From Comamonadaceae bacterium OS-4 (lineage in GTDB: Bacteria; Pseudomonadota; Gammaproteobacteria; Burkholderiales; Burkholderiaceae_C), in NCBI GenBank assembly GCA_027924025.1, contig AP026970.1:496001-560000 (forward strand): a stretch of DNA of 64,000 nucleotides. The letters are read 5' to 3'. The translations under genes were made by a program, and so were the position numbers. Below the pieces are notes generated by a model. That model worked only from the letters and a program-made list of their open reading frames with translations, searched no databases and was not told the origin of the DNA. This document shows, piece after piece, positions 48,210 to 56,410 of the stretch. The number at the start of each line of letters is the position of its first letter. Within the stretch, counting starts at the first letter, position 1.

Positions 48210-50189
48210 GTGAAGTTCCCGAGTTTTTCGCTGCGCCAAACGCTGATGCTCGGGGTGGCTGCCGGCATTCTGTTGCCAGCCCTGTTCTTCGCCGGCTTTC
48301 AGGTCACCAGCAAGCTGGAGACTGAAGTCGCACTGCGGGTCGAAGCCCCCCTCAAGCAATATGCCGACGTACTGTCGCGCGGCATGGCCGTGGCGGTGTG
48401 GAATCTGGACCGGGGTGTGGCGATCGAGCTGGTCGAAGCCGTGATGCGCAACCCCGACGTGGTGAGCGTCACCGTGACCGACGAGTTCGGCGAGCCCTTC
48501 GTCAAGCGTGGCGACGTCTTGGGCGATATCGACAACCAACGCGTCGAAGAGCGTGCGATCACCTACAACGGTGCCCGGGTCGGCAGCCTGAGCGTCATGA
48601 TGTCTACCCGGCGGGTGCAGGCAGAGGCCCGTGATGAGTTGATCCGCTTTTCCGGGGCCTTGCTGTTGCAGGTCGTGCTGGCGTTTGCCTTTATCTGGCC
48701 CTTGTTCAGTAGCCGCATCGTGCAACCCATGCTGCGCCTGCGGGAAAGTGCCTTGCGCTTGGCCCGTGGAGATTTGTCCGAGTCGGTGGCCAGCCCCAAG
48801 ACTGACGAAATGGGCCAGCTCGCCAACGCACTCGATACCATGCGTGTCGATCTTGGCGCTTTACTCAGCGAACGCGAGCAAAAAGCACTGACCTTGCAGC
48901 GTGAGCTGGAAGAGCGGGCCCGTACCGAGCAGGCGCTGCGCGACAGCCAGGCCAAATTTGCCGCGATTTTTGATGCCTCGCCAGTGGCCATGTCGGTCTC
49001 AAGCATGGGCGACGAGGTGCAGACGCTCGATGTCAACTCCGCGTGGGGTCGCGTGTTCGGCATGGACCGTGCCAGCGTGATCGGCACTAACGGCAAGCGG
49101 GTAGGAATCTGGAAAGACCTGGAAGTGCGTAAACGCGCGCTGGATACGCTGCGCGCTACCGGCGAATTGTCCAATTTTCAGGCGTGGATGAGCCGCGGCT
49201 TGCATGGGGCTGAGATCTATTGCGACTTGTCCGGCCGGGTGGTGTGGCTGGAGGGGCAGCAAGTACTGATCATGGCGTTTGACGACATCACCGAGCAGCA
49301 CCGCTACGATGAAAACATTCTCCAGCTCAACGCCACCCTGGAGCACCGGGTCCAGGAGCGCACCCAGGAGCTGACTGATGCTTTGGGGCAACTGCGCGCC
49401 GCCCAGTCCGAGCTGGTGCGAGCCGAAAAAATGTCGGCCTTGGGCTCTTTGGTGGCCGGCATTGCACACGAGCTGAACACCCCGATCGGCAACAGCCTCA
49501 CCGTGGCCAGCACCCTGCAAGACCATGCCGACAATTTTGCGCAAAGCATGAGCAAAGGCTTGACCCGCAGCCGGCTCGACGAGTTCGTGGCCAACACCCA
49601 GCAAGGGGCCGGCATCTTGATGCGCGGCCTGCAACATGCGGCAGAGCTGGTGGCCAGCTTCAAGCAAGTGGCGGTAGACCAGACCAGCCTGAACCGGCGC
49701 AAATTTGAGTTGCAGCACACGGTGGCGGAAATTTTGCTGACGCTAGGACCCACCATCCGCAAGTCACCGCACAAGGTGACCACCGATATCCCGCACGACG
49801 TCGAGCTCAACAGTTACCCCGGCCCCTTGGGGCAGGTGCTCACCAATTTGATGAACAACGCCTTGATCCACGCGTTCGAGGACAACGGCCCGCCCGGCAC
49901 CATCCAGATCACCGCCCGCCTAGACGGCGACAACCGGCTGGAGCTACTGGTCTCGGACGATGGGCGCGGCATCCCGCCGGCGCACTTGGCGCGGGTTTTT
50001 GACCCGTTTTTCACCACCCGTCTGGGCCAAGGTGGCAGTGGTCTGGGGCTCAATATCGTCTACAACATCGTGACCAAAACACTGGGTGGCACCATCGATG
50101 TGAGCAACCTGCCCGACTCGGGGGCGTGCTTCCGCATTCGCATGCCGCTCGTGGCCCCGGTGATCGCGCCGGACAGTGCCGCTGGTTAA
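48210..50189 (+). CDS. Orphan membrane sensor histidine kinase
   Basis: The ~659-residue kinase has TM1 (~12-33), a ~130-residue periplasmic domain, TM2 (~153-172), HAMP, PAS (~245-370), a coiled coil and HisKA with the acceptor His in AGIAHELNTPIGNSLTVAS (HPK4-type HELNTP box). The HATPase_c domain has NLMNNALIHAFED, DDGRGIPPAHLARVFDPFF and GGSGLGLNIV. No receiver domain or response regulator gene is adjacent. GTG 48210 was chosen because GGAAAGG is upstream; TTG 48180 is possible. It is divergent from dsbD with a 214-bp gap. Confidence 0.88.
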   Translation: MKFPSFSLRQTLMLGVAAGILLPALFFAGFQVTSKLETEVALRVEAPLKQYADVLSRGMAVAVWNLDRGVAIELVEAVMRNPDVVSVTVTDEFGEPFVKRGDVLGDIDNQRVEERAITYNGARVGSLSVMMSTRRVQAEARDELIRFSGALLLQVVLAFAFIWPLFSSRIVQPMLRLRESALRLARGDLSESVASPKTDEMGQLANALDTMRVDLGALLSEREQKALTLQRELEERARTEQALRDSQAKFAAIFDASPVAMSVSSMGDEVQTLDVNSAWGRVFGMDRASVIGTNGKRVGIWKDLEVRKRALDTLRATGELSNFQAWMSRGLHGAEIYCDLSGRVVWLEGQQVLIMAFDDITEQHRYDENILQLNATLEHRVQERTQELTDALGQLRAAQSELVRAEKMSALGSLVAGIAHELNTPIGNSLTVASTLQDHADNFAQSMSKGLTRSRLDEFVANTQQGAGILMRGLQHAAELVASFKQVAVDQTSLNRRKFELQHTVAEILLTLGPTIRKSPHKVTTDIPHDVELNSYPGPLGQVLTNLMNNALIHAFEDNGPPGTIQITARLDGDNRLELLVSDDGRGIPPAHLARVFDPFFTTRLGQGGSGLGLNIVYNIVTKTLGGTIDVSNLPDSGACFRIRMPLVAPVIAPDSAAG

Positions 50190-50198
50190 GATGGAGTG

Positions 50199-51035
50199 AT
50201 GCACCCTCCCTCCCGTTTCTGGGCTGACTGGACCAGCCCGCAGTTTGACGCCGCCCGCGCCGCCGGCACACTGGATCGCCTGATTGCCGTGTTGCCGGTA
50301 GCTGCCACCGAGCAGCATGGCCCGCACCTGCCATTGCAGGTGGATAGCGCGCTGGTCGATGGCGTGGTGGCGCATGCGCTGCCCCATATCGCCCCCGATG
50401 TTCCTGCCCTGTTTTTGCCCACCCAGGCGGTGGGGTACAGCCCTGAACACGCGGCGTTTGCCGGCACCCTGACCTTCAAAGCCGAAACCGTGATCCGCAT
50501 CTGGACCGAGATTGGCGAATGCGTGGCCGCCACCGGGGTGAAGCGCATGGTGCTGTTCAACAGCCACGGCGGTCAGGTCGGGCTGATGGATGTGGTGGCG
50601 CGTGACCTGCGCGCCCGCCTCGGCATGCTGGTCTACAGCGTCAACTGGTTTGGCTTGCCCCTGACCGCGTCCGATGGCAGTGATGTAAATGCGCTCTTCA
50701 GCGCCCACGAGCACCGGTTTGGCATCCATGCCGGTGACGTTGAAACCTCGATGATGCTCGCCCTGCGCCCTGACCTGGTGGACATGGCGCAAGCAGAAAA
50801 CTTTGCCTCGACCTCTGAAGATCGTGCCAAGGCCTTCCCCATCCTCGGTAATGGCAAGAGCGCCAAACTAGGGTGGCAAATGCAGGACTACAACCCCGTT
50901 GGCGCTGTCGGCAACGCGGCTGCCGCCACAGCGGCCAAGGGCGAGACGGTGTTGTCAGCCGCAGGCCGCGCACTTGCGGGCTTGCTGGCCGAGATCCATG
51001 CACTGCCCAGCGACACCCTGAGGTCGCGGGCTTAG
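50199..51035 (+). CDS. Creatininase-family metal-dependent amidohydrolase
   Basis: The 278-residue protein has the metal ligands of the family in VAATEQHGPHLPLQVDSAL, FNSHGGQ and GIHAGDVETSMML. Family members open creatinine, riboflavin intermediates (ArfB) or mycofactocin-type peptides. The true substrate cannot be told here; nothing nearby belongs to those pathways. GTG 50196 is an alternative start. It converges with the CapA-like gene (1 bp apart). Confidence 0.88.
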   Translation: MHPPSRFWADWTSPQFDAARAAGTLDRLIAVLPVAATEQHGPHLPLQVDSALVDGVVAHALPHIAPDVPALFLPTQAVGYSPEHAAFAGTLTFKAETVIRIWTEIGECVAATGVKRMVLFNSHGGQVGLMDVVARDLRARLGMLVYSVNWFGLPLTASDGSDVNALFSAHEHRFGIHAGDVETSMMLALRPDLVDMAQAENFASTSEDRAKAFPILGNGKSAKLGWQMQDYNPVGAVGNAAAATAAKGETVLSAAGRALAGLLAEIHALPSDTLRSRA

Positions 51036-51036
51036 C

Positions 51037-52059
51037 TCAGTCGGTTGGCGTGCACAGGCGGGTTCCCGCCTCGCCACGGCGCCAGCACGGGGTGGCGCGG
51101 GTCGGGTCGGGGGTGGGAATGCCCTGCAGGTCAATATTGACAGCCCGGGTCTCAAAGGCCTGCACACCCTGTGCGCTCAGGCGCAACTTCAGCACCCAGG
51201 CGCGGCGTTGGTCGTCGTTGTCGGTTTCCTTCATCACAAAGTTGCCCACGCTGTAGACGATGGGTTTGCCTCGGTGGTAATCGATGTCCTGGGTGACATG
51301 CGGGTGGCCGCCAATCACCGCGTCCGCACCGGCATCCACCATGCGGCGGGCCAAGCTGCGTTGTCGGCTGTTGGCCACCAACTCGTCTTCCCAACCCCAA
51401 TGCATGACGGGAATCACCAGGTCCGCGCGGTGTACCGCACGGGCAGCGCGTATGTCGGCCACCACCTGCTCGTCTTCGCTCCAGGCGATGCCCGGGGCGT
51501 CAAAGTCCGCTTCAAAACTGCGCGGCATGAACTCGTTGTAGCTCAGCAGTGCAATCCGCAGGCCCTTGCGCTCCAGGATCAGCGGCGCGTGGGCCTCTTT
51601 CAGGTTGCGGCCACCGCCAAAGTACTGCAGCCCGGCGGCCGGCAGCAGGGTGAGCATTTCGGCAAATGCTTCGCGGCCATAGTCGCCCGAGTGGTTGTTG
51701 GCCAGGGCCAGCGCATCGAAGTGGCGCTTGAGCACCGGCAAGGTCCGCGGGTGGGCCCGGAAGGTGAAGTTTTTGTCGCCCGCCGAGCCGGTAGTGGCCA
51801 CCACGCACTCGAGGTTGCCAATGCGGATATCCGCCTTCGCAAAAAAGTCCCGAAAGCCGCCAAACGGGTCTTCGCCCCGCTCGATCATGGCGCCCGCCAC
51901 ATCGTCGAGCACGATGTCTCCGGCAAACACCAGCGTTACCCAGCCCGACTCGTCCTTGGCGGGTGGCACCGCCTGGGCCAAGGCTGCGCTGTGACCCAGC
52001 AGGGCGATAGTGCCTGCGAGCAGCAGGCCGAGCACGTTGTTGAGGGTGGCGCGCTTCAT
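51037..52059 (-). CDS. CapA-family (PGA_cap) metallophosphoesterase-like protein
   Basis: The 340-residue precursor has a signal peptide (LLLAGTIALLGHSAALAQA) and the CapA domain: VTLVFAGDIVLDDVAG, IGNLECVVATTG, ALANNHSGDYG, VIPVMHWGWEDE and GADAVIGGHPHVTQDIDYHR. Members with this domain act in poly-gamma-glutamate capsule export or cell-wall processes, but many homologues lie outside capsule loci. No capB or capC is nearby, so a capsule role is not supported. It overlaps the upstream small secreted-protein gene by 4 bp. Confidence 0.88.
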   Translation of the reverse strand: MKRATLNNVLGLLLAGTIALLGHSAALAQAVPPAKDESGWVTLVFAGDIVLDDVAGAMIERGEDPFGGFRDFFAKADIRIGNLECVVATTGSAGDKNFTFRAHPRTLPVLKRHFDALALANNHSGDYGREAFAEMLTLLPAAGLQYFGGGRNLKEAHAPLILERKGLRIALLSYNEFMPRSFEADFDAPGIAWSEDEQVVADIRAARAVHRADLVIPVMHWGWEDELVANSRQRSLARRMVDAGADAVIGGHPHVTQDIDYHRGKPIVYSVGNFVMKETDNDDQRRAWVLKLRLSAQGVQAFETRAVNIDLQGIPTPDPTRATPCWRRGEAGTRLCTPTD

Positions 52060-52460
52060 GGTTGCACCCCGTGCAGTACACACTCGTATTGCAGCTCGCG
52101 CTCGACGGGGCCTGCGTACACAAACTGTTTGCCGGTCAGCCGTTGGCCACCCGGCGCCGCGGTGAACGGCGGGAAATAACTGGCCTGCTGCACCAGCACT
52201 GGCTGGGTGAGGGTATCGAGGTAGGCATAGGTTTTGATGTATTCCGGCTGCGCGTCACGGCCCACCACCACCGCCTTGAAGTAAAAGCGCCCGCCCACAT
52301 CGACCGATGCGACTGGGTACGGGTCGTCCACGGGCGTGGCCTCCAGGGTTTGGGTACTGCCAGCGTAGGTGAGCTCACAGCGGAGCCGGGGGCTGGCGTG
52401 CAGGGTGGTGGCGCACATCAGCGCGGCACAGGCCAACAGACGAAAGTTTAAACACAGCAT
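52056..52460 (-). CDS. Small secreted protein of unknown function
   Basis: The 134-residue product has a signal peptide (FRLLACAALMCATTLHASPR) and a mature domain with RCELTYAGSTQTLEATPVDD, GRFYFKAVVVG, YIKTYAYLDTLTQPVLVQQ and RELQYECVL. Two conserved-looking cysteines (RCEL, YECV) could form a disulfide. ATG 52460 was chosen because it gives the signal peptide. Its TGA overlaps the CapA-like ATG, so the two are probably made together. Confidence 0.75.
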   Translation of the reverse strand: MLCLNFRLLACAALMCATTLHASPRLRCELTYAGSTQTLEATPVDDPYPVASVDVGGRFYFKAVVVGRDAQPEYIKTYAYLDTLTQPVLVQQASYFPPFTAAPGGQRLTGKQFVYAGPVERELQYECVLHGVQP

Positions 52461-52503
52461 GCGCAGATTGTGCCGGTGATAGGCCCCGGTTGGGCCGCGG
52501 CCG

Positions 52504-52857
52504 CTAGCGGATGCCGCGTATGTACCGGTGCCCGCCCGCATCGGCAGCGCCCAGCAGCGAGTCGGATGCACCGGGCAGCGGCGCCGGACGGGTGTTGCCC
52601 CCCAGCATGCCGAACAGCTTGTCGCGGCTGGTGGCGCGGTGGGGGTGCTGCGGCTCCATGGCGAGCTCCAGTTTGGCGGCCCACTCGCCCAAGTCTGCAT
52701 GGCCGTCGTCTTTGGCGGCGGCGCGCGCAAAGCGGATGATTTCAGCGGCGTACTCGGTGTTGCTGGCCATCCACTCGGTATCGGTCACCCGTCCGGTTTT
52801 GCGGCGCAGCAGCACGTGCAAATGGGCGGCAATCGCCAGTTTTTCGCTGTTCAACAT
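52504..52857 (-). CDS. Small hypothetical cytoplasmic protein
   Basis: The 117-residue product starts MLNSEKLAIAAHLHVLLRRK and continues TDTEWMASNTEYAAEIIRFA, with a Pro/Gly-rich tail. It is likely helical. The family is not recognised by name. ATG 52857 is chosen; a frame extended by 11 residues exists. It sits between amt and the CapA pair on the same strand. Confidence 0.7.
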   Translation of the reverse strand: MLNSEKLAIAAHLHVLLRRKTGRVTDTEWMASNTEYAAEIIRFARAAAKDDGHADLGEWAAKLELAMEPQHPHRATSRDKLFGMLGGNTRPAPLPGASDSLLGAADAGGHRYIRGIR

Positions 52858-52909
52858 GCAACACTCCTTGGCAGCCGCTGGCGGCCGCAACCTGTTTCAA
52901 ATCAAACCA

Positions 52910-54340
52910 TCAACCCCCGATGTGCTCGCGGTGTTGCGACGCATCCAGGCCCACCAGCTCTGCGTTGTCATCGACCCGCAGGCCCACAATCACTTTGGTC
53001 AGCCACAGCAGCGCAAAGCTCATGGCGCCGCTGTAGACCACCACCACAACCGCGCCCAGCGCTTGGGTGGCCACACTGCCGGTCACGCCCGAAATGCCCT
53101 TGCTGGCAAACACCCCGGTGAGCAAGGACCCGACGATGCCGCCTATGCCGTGCACCCCGAATACATCCAGCGAGTCGTCGGCATTGAGCATGCGCTTCAG
53201 GCCGGTCGCGCCCCAGTAGCAGGTCACCCCCGCCACCAAACCGATGATCACCGCCGCGCTGGGCGACACAAAACCTGCCGCCGGGGTGATGGCCACCAGC
53301 CCTGCCACCAAGCCGGAGCACAGCCCGAGCAAAGAGGGGCGCCCGCGCATGACCCATTCACCCAGCATCCAACTCATGGCACCGGCGGATGCGGCAAGGT
53401 GCGTGACCGCCATGGCCAGGCCTGCCCGCCCATCGGCCGCCACCGCCGAGCCGGCATTGAAGCCGAACCAGCCCACCCACAGCAGGCCCGCGCCCACCAT
53501 GGTCAGGCCCAGGTTGAAAGGCTCAAACGGCTCTTTGCCATAGCCCTTGCGGGCGCCCAGCATGTAGGCGCACACCAGGCCCGAAACGCCCGCATTGATG
53601 TGCACCACGGCACCGCCCGCAAAGTCGAGCACGCCCATTTGCACCAGCCAGCCGCCCGGCTCCCACACCCAGTGGGCAATCGGGGCGTACACCACCACCG
53701 ACCACATGCCAATAAACAGCAGCATGGCCGAGAAGCGCATCCGCTCCACCAGCGCACCCACAATCAGCGCCCCGGTGATGATGAAGAAAGTAAGCTGAAA
53801 CATCGCGTACACCGACTCCGGGATATTGGGCGCCACATGGCTCACCGCCACCAAGCCCGCCTCTTTGAGGTAGCCCAGCCCGCTGAACCACATCCGCTCG
53901 GTCCCGCCCAGCCACGCTGTGCCCGGCGTAAAGGCCAGCGAATAGCCCACCGCAAACCAGAGCAGGCTCAGCAAGGCCGCCACCGCCACCACACTCGCCA
54001 TGGTGTTGATGACACTCTTTTTGCGCACCATGCCGCCATAAAACAAGGCAATACCGGGCAGCGTCATCAGCAACACCAGTGCGGTGCTGGTCATCATCCA
54101 GGCCGTGTCTGCGGCGTTGATGCTGTCTTGCTTGGCCAGAAAGGGTTTGGTCGGCGCTGGTGATACCGGCGCCGATACAGGCGCTGTCGTCGGTGCAGGG
54201 TCTGGTGAAACCACCGCCGCAACTGGCGCGGCCTCGGTAGCGGTGCCGCTTGCGGGAGTTTGTGCCTGGGTAGTGAGCGACCAGCTCAGCGCGACGATGC
54301 CCATCCATAGCGCGAGGGAGGGCAGACCTTTTTGGTGCAT
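52910..54340 (-). CDS. amt: Ammonium transporter (Amt/MEP/Rh family)
   Basis: This inner-membrane trimeric channel moves ammonium. The 476-residue precursor has a signal sequence and a ~50-residue Pro/Ala/Val-rich linker before the 11-helix Amt core. Core motifs are DTAWMMTSTALVLLMTLPGI, GALVERMRFSAML, the first pore His in GAVVHINAGVSGLVCAYMLG, WVGWFGFNAGSA and the second pore His in GVHGIGGIVGSLLTGVFA. ATG 54340 was chosen. No glnK lies next to it, unlike most amt loci. Confidence 0.95.
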   Translation of the reverse strand: MHQKGLPSLALWMGIVALSWSLTTQAQTPASGTATEAAPVAAVVSPDPAPTTAPVSAPVSPAPTKPFLAKQDSINAADTAWMMTSTALVLLMTLPGIALFYGGMVRKKSVINTMASVVAVAALLSLLWFAVGYSLAFTPGTAWLGGTERMWFSGLGYLKEAGLVAVSHVAPNIPESVYAMFQLTFFIITGALIVGALVERMRFSAMLLFIGMWSVVVYAPIAHWVWEPGGWLVQMGVLDFAGGAVVHINAGVSGLVCAYMLGARKGYGKEPFEPFNLGLTMVGAGLLWVGWFGFNAGSAVAADGRAGLAMAVTHLAASAGAMSWMLGEWVMRGRPSLLGLCSGLVAGLVAITPAAGFVSPSAAVIIGLVAGVTCYWGATGLKRMLNADDSLDVFGVHGIGGIVGSLLTGVFASKGISGVTGSVATQALGAVVVVVYSGAMSFALLWLTKVIVGLRVDDNAELVGLDASQHREHIGG

Positions 54341-54423
54341 TGTGTTCCTCTGTGTTTTCCAACACAGGTCACCAAGCACGAGCTATGCCAGAGCCGCCAA
54401 GGGCTTCTTCTTTAGCGACACCC

Positions 54424-55092
54424 TCAGGAGTAAGTCACCCAATCCGCGTGGGCTGCGTCATCCAGGTGGGGCAGGGTGTTGTAGGTCACCAGCATGTGGC
54501 GCTTGGGGGTGTAGGCCAGCTCGGTCACAGAGCTGTTGCGGATGCGCAGGTTCAGCTCAATCGTGGTTTCGGGCGTGGTGCCCAAAACATGCCCCACGGC
54601 GGTGGAGATAGGCCCGCCACTGCTAACGATCAGCACATTGCCGGTGTGCGACTTGCGCACATGCTCCAGCGCGCTGGTTACCCCGCGCACAAAATCGTTG
54701 TAGCTGGGCATGCCCTGCGGGCTGACCACCCCATTCATCCACTGGGTCAGGCCATCGCGCAGCAGCCGGAAGTGGTGGCGGACCATCTCGGGCGTGTCGG
54801 GTTTTTCGAGGGGCGTGGGGTGAATCGCTTTGATCACCGCCTCGCTGTCGTATTCATTCAGGCCCGGCCACTCAAGGGGCTGGTGCGTGAGCTCCGCGCC
54901 TTGGGCAATACCGGCCCACGTCTGGGCATGGCGCTTGAGGGTGCCTGTGATCACCGCGTCAAATTGCAAGCCCTTGCCCGCAAAGTATTCCCCCAGCCGC
55001 ACGCTCTGCCGGTGGCCGAGCTCGCTCAAGTTGTCGTAATCAGCTGCCCCGAAAGAGGCCTGCCCGTGGCGCACCAGATAAAGATTTCCCAT
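54424..55092 (-). CDS. Histidine phosphatase family protein
   Basis: The 222-residue protein opens MGNLYLVRHGQASFGAADYD with the catalytic RHG motif, followed by LSELGHRQSVRLGEYF and VSSGGPISTAV near the second catalytic His region. It is annotated in many genomes as phosphoglycerate mutase-like. The substrate is unknown, and glycolytic mutase activity is unlikely from context. Confidence 0.9.
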   Translation of the reverse strand: MGNLYLVRHGQASFGAADYDNLSELGHRQSVRLGEYFAGKGLQFDAVITGTLKRHAQTWAGIAQGAELTHQPLEWPGLNEYDSEAVIKAIHPTPLEKPDTPEMVRHHFRLLRDGLTQWMNGVVSPQGMPSYNDFVRGVTSALEHVRKSHTGNVLIVSSGGPISTAVGHVLGTTPETTIELNLRIRNSSVTELAYTPKRHMLVTYNTLPHLDDAAHADWVTYS

Positions 55093-55105
55093 GGGTAGGA
55101 TTTAA

Positions 55106-55160
55106 GCCCAATCGGCACTTGGCGCTTGTTAAATGTGCGACAGCAGCTATGAAATTAGGA
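55106..55160 (-). repeat. Dispersed 55-bp repeat, copy L
   Basis: On the minus strand TCCTAATTTCATAGC, TGCTGTCGCACATTTAACAA, GCGCCAAGTGCC aligns with copies A and G along the full length. It sits in the gap directly upstream of the histidine phosphatase gene, in the likely promoter region. Confidence 0.6.
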
Positions 55161-55239
55161 GCGCTGTGCCTGTGGCTGGTTTGCGGCGCTATGTAGGGCA
55201 GTGCACAAACAAACGGGCTGTAACGGCGTTCAATGGCTG

Positions 55240-55569
55240 ATGCCCAAGCCATCTCTTTACGAAACCCTGGAAGTCAGCCCGCAGGCCAGCCCATCGGTGA
55301 TCCGCGCGGCCTACCGCTGCCTGGCCCAGCAACACCACCCTGACAAACACCTGAACTCCGACGCCGCTGTGCAGCGCTTGGCGATGATCAATTTTGCGTA
55401 TTCAGTATTGGCGGACCCGGCGAAGCGGCGGGGCTATGACATCCGCGAGGGGATTGACGCGGCGTTTGTGGAGAGGCGGGGGCAAGACGTCAGGCCCCGG
55501 AGTCACCATGCGCCGGATGCTGCGGCTGGTGTCAGTTGCAGGCCGTTTGCTTTTCGGCCTTTGATCTGA
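55240..55569 (+). CDS. Small J-domain protein
   Basis: About 109 residues. The J domain (1-70) has LYETLEVSPQASPSVIRAAY, the HPD motif in QQHHPDKHLNSD and FAYSVLADPAKRRGYD. This should stimulate a DnaK/Hsc70 ATPase. The ~35-residue tail is basic and lacks zinc or substrate-binding domains. ATG 55240 was chosen; a frame longer by 13 residues exists. The chaperone partner is not in the window. Confidence 0.85.
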   Translation: MPKPSLYETLEVSPQASPSVIRAAYRCLAQQHHPDKHLNSDAAVQRLAMINFAYSVLADPAKRRGYDIREGIDAAFVERRGQDVRPRSHHAPDAAAGVSCRPFAFRPLI

Positions 55570-55731
55570 AAGTGGCTCATGCGCGGCTTTTAGCAGGTGC
55601 GTGAAGCAGAGGGTGTTAAGTACGCATAAGCCTCAAGGGTGTATCGCTTGATACTAGCGTCTAGGCAAGGGCCGAAATTGAAAAATCGGCGATACACCAT
55701 GTGGTGTTCGCCTCTTGATTTCCGCGTACCT

Positions 55732-56286
55732 CTACTTTTTTTGCGGAGGCGGTGGCGTTCGAACGAGGCGAACATGATTCATATTCGCTTCGTCAGTGGT
55801 CGCCCATGCATCACTTGTGCCGATAGCTGATACGACGGATACGCCCTTGGCCTCTGGGGTCGATGACCAGAATGCACCATCGGAGCTCCACGCCGGCTTG
55901 GTTGGAAACACGGTCAGGTTTTGCGATGGGTTGTAGCAGTTCGGCTCACGAAGCGTGAGCAACTCTTTGCGCGTCGGGATTCGCCAACGTTCGTCAATGG
56001 TGGATTTCTCGGCCGCGAGCGCTTTCGCTTGTTGATACGTGACTCTAGGCCCCGGGTTGACTGCGTCCGGGTCATTAGCGACGCATATTGAACCATTCCA
56101 AGTTTGGTCTTCGATGCAGCGCATCCAGATCAGATTGTTGCTCTTGTCGAATACCTGTGAACCGTCACCTACCGCCGAGAAATCGGCAGCGTTTCGCTTG
56201 AGGGGACCTTCGCACTGTTGCGCGGATAGTGCGGGCAGGCAGGTAAACGCGGCGCATGCAAGAACGAGACGGGTTGATGTAAACAC
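55732..56286 (-). CDS. Secreted DUF1566 (Lcl C-terminal-like) protein
   Basis: The ~184-residue precursor starts at GTG 56286, with GGAGG six bases upstream and a clear signal peptide (STRLVLACAAFTCLPALSAQ). The mature part has the DUF1566 pattern: NNLIWMRC, GPRVTYQQAKALAAEK, WRIPTRKELLTLREPNCYNP, SDGAFWSSTPEA and NMNHVRLVR. Such domains occur in surface or fimbria-associated proteins and are related to C-type-lectin-like folds. Function is unknown. The gene and its 160-bp downstream gap look less GC-rich than their neighbours. Confidence 0.82.
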   Translation of the reverse strand: MFTSTRLVLACAAFTCLPALSAQQCEGPLKRNAADFSAVGDGSQVFDKSNNLIWMRCIEDQTWNGSICVANDPDAVNPGPRVTYQQAKALAAEKSTIDERWRIPTRKELLTLREPNCYNPSQNLTVFPTKPAWSSDGAFWSSTPEAKGVSVVSAIGTSDAWATTDEANMNHVRLVRTPPPPQKK

Positions 56287-56355
56287 TAAATCCTCCGCTG
56301 ATGTTTTATGGTCGAGTGGCCTTTTGCTCAACTTGATTGGAGCAGATTCTCGTGT

Positions 56356-56410
56356 CAAAAGAGCCCTCGGCGCTGATAAATACTGCGCCAGCAGCTATCA
56401 ATTTCGCAGC
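56356..56410 (-). repeat. Dispersed 55-bp repeat, copy G, spanning the stop codon of the dehydratase gene
   Basis: On the minus strand GCTGCGAAATTGATAGC, TGCTGGCGCAGTATTTATCA, GCGCCGAGGGCT matches copy B closely. The TGA stop of the threonine-dehydratase-like gene (56398-56400) lies inside the ATTGATAGC of the repeat, so the repeat defines the end of that protein and of the eight-gene run. Confidence 0.72.

Noticed and set aside
51037..52059. Capsule synthesis locus suggested by CapA
   Set aside because: No capB, capC or polymerase genes; the flanking genes are unrelated.
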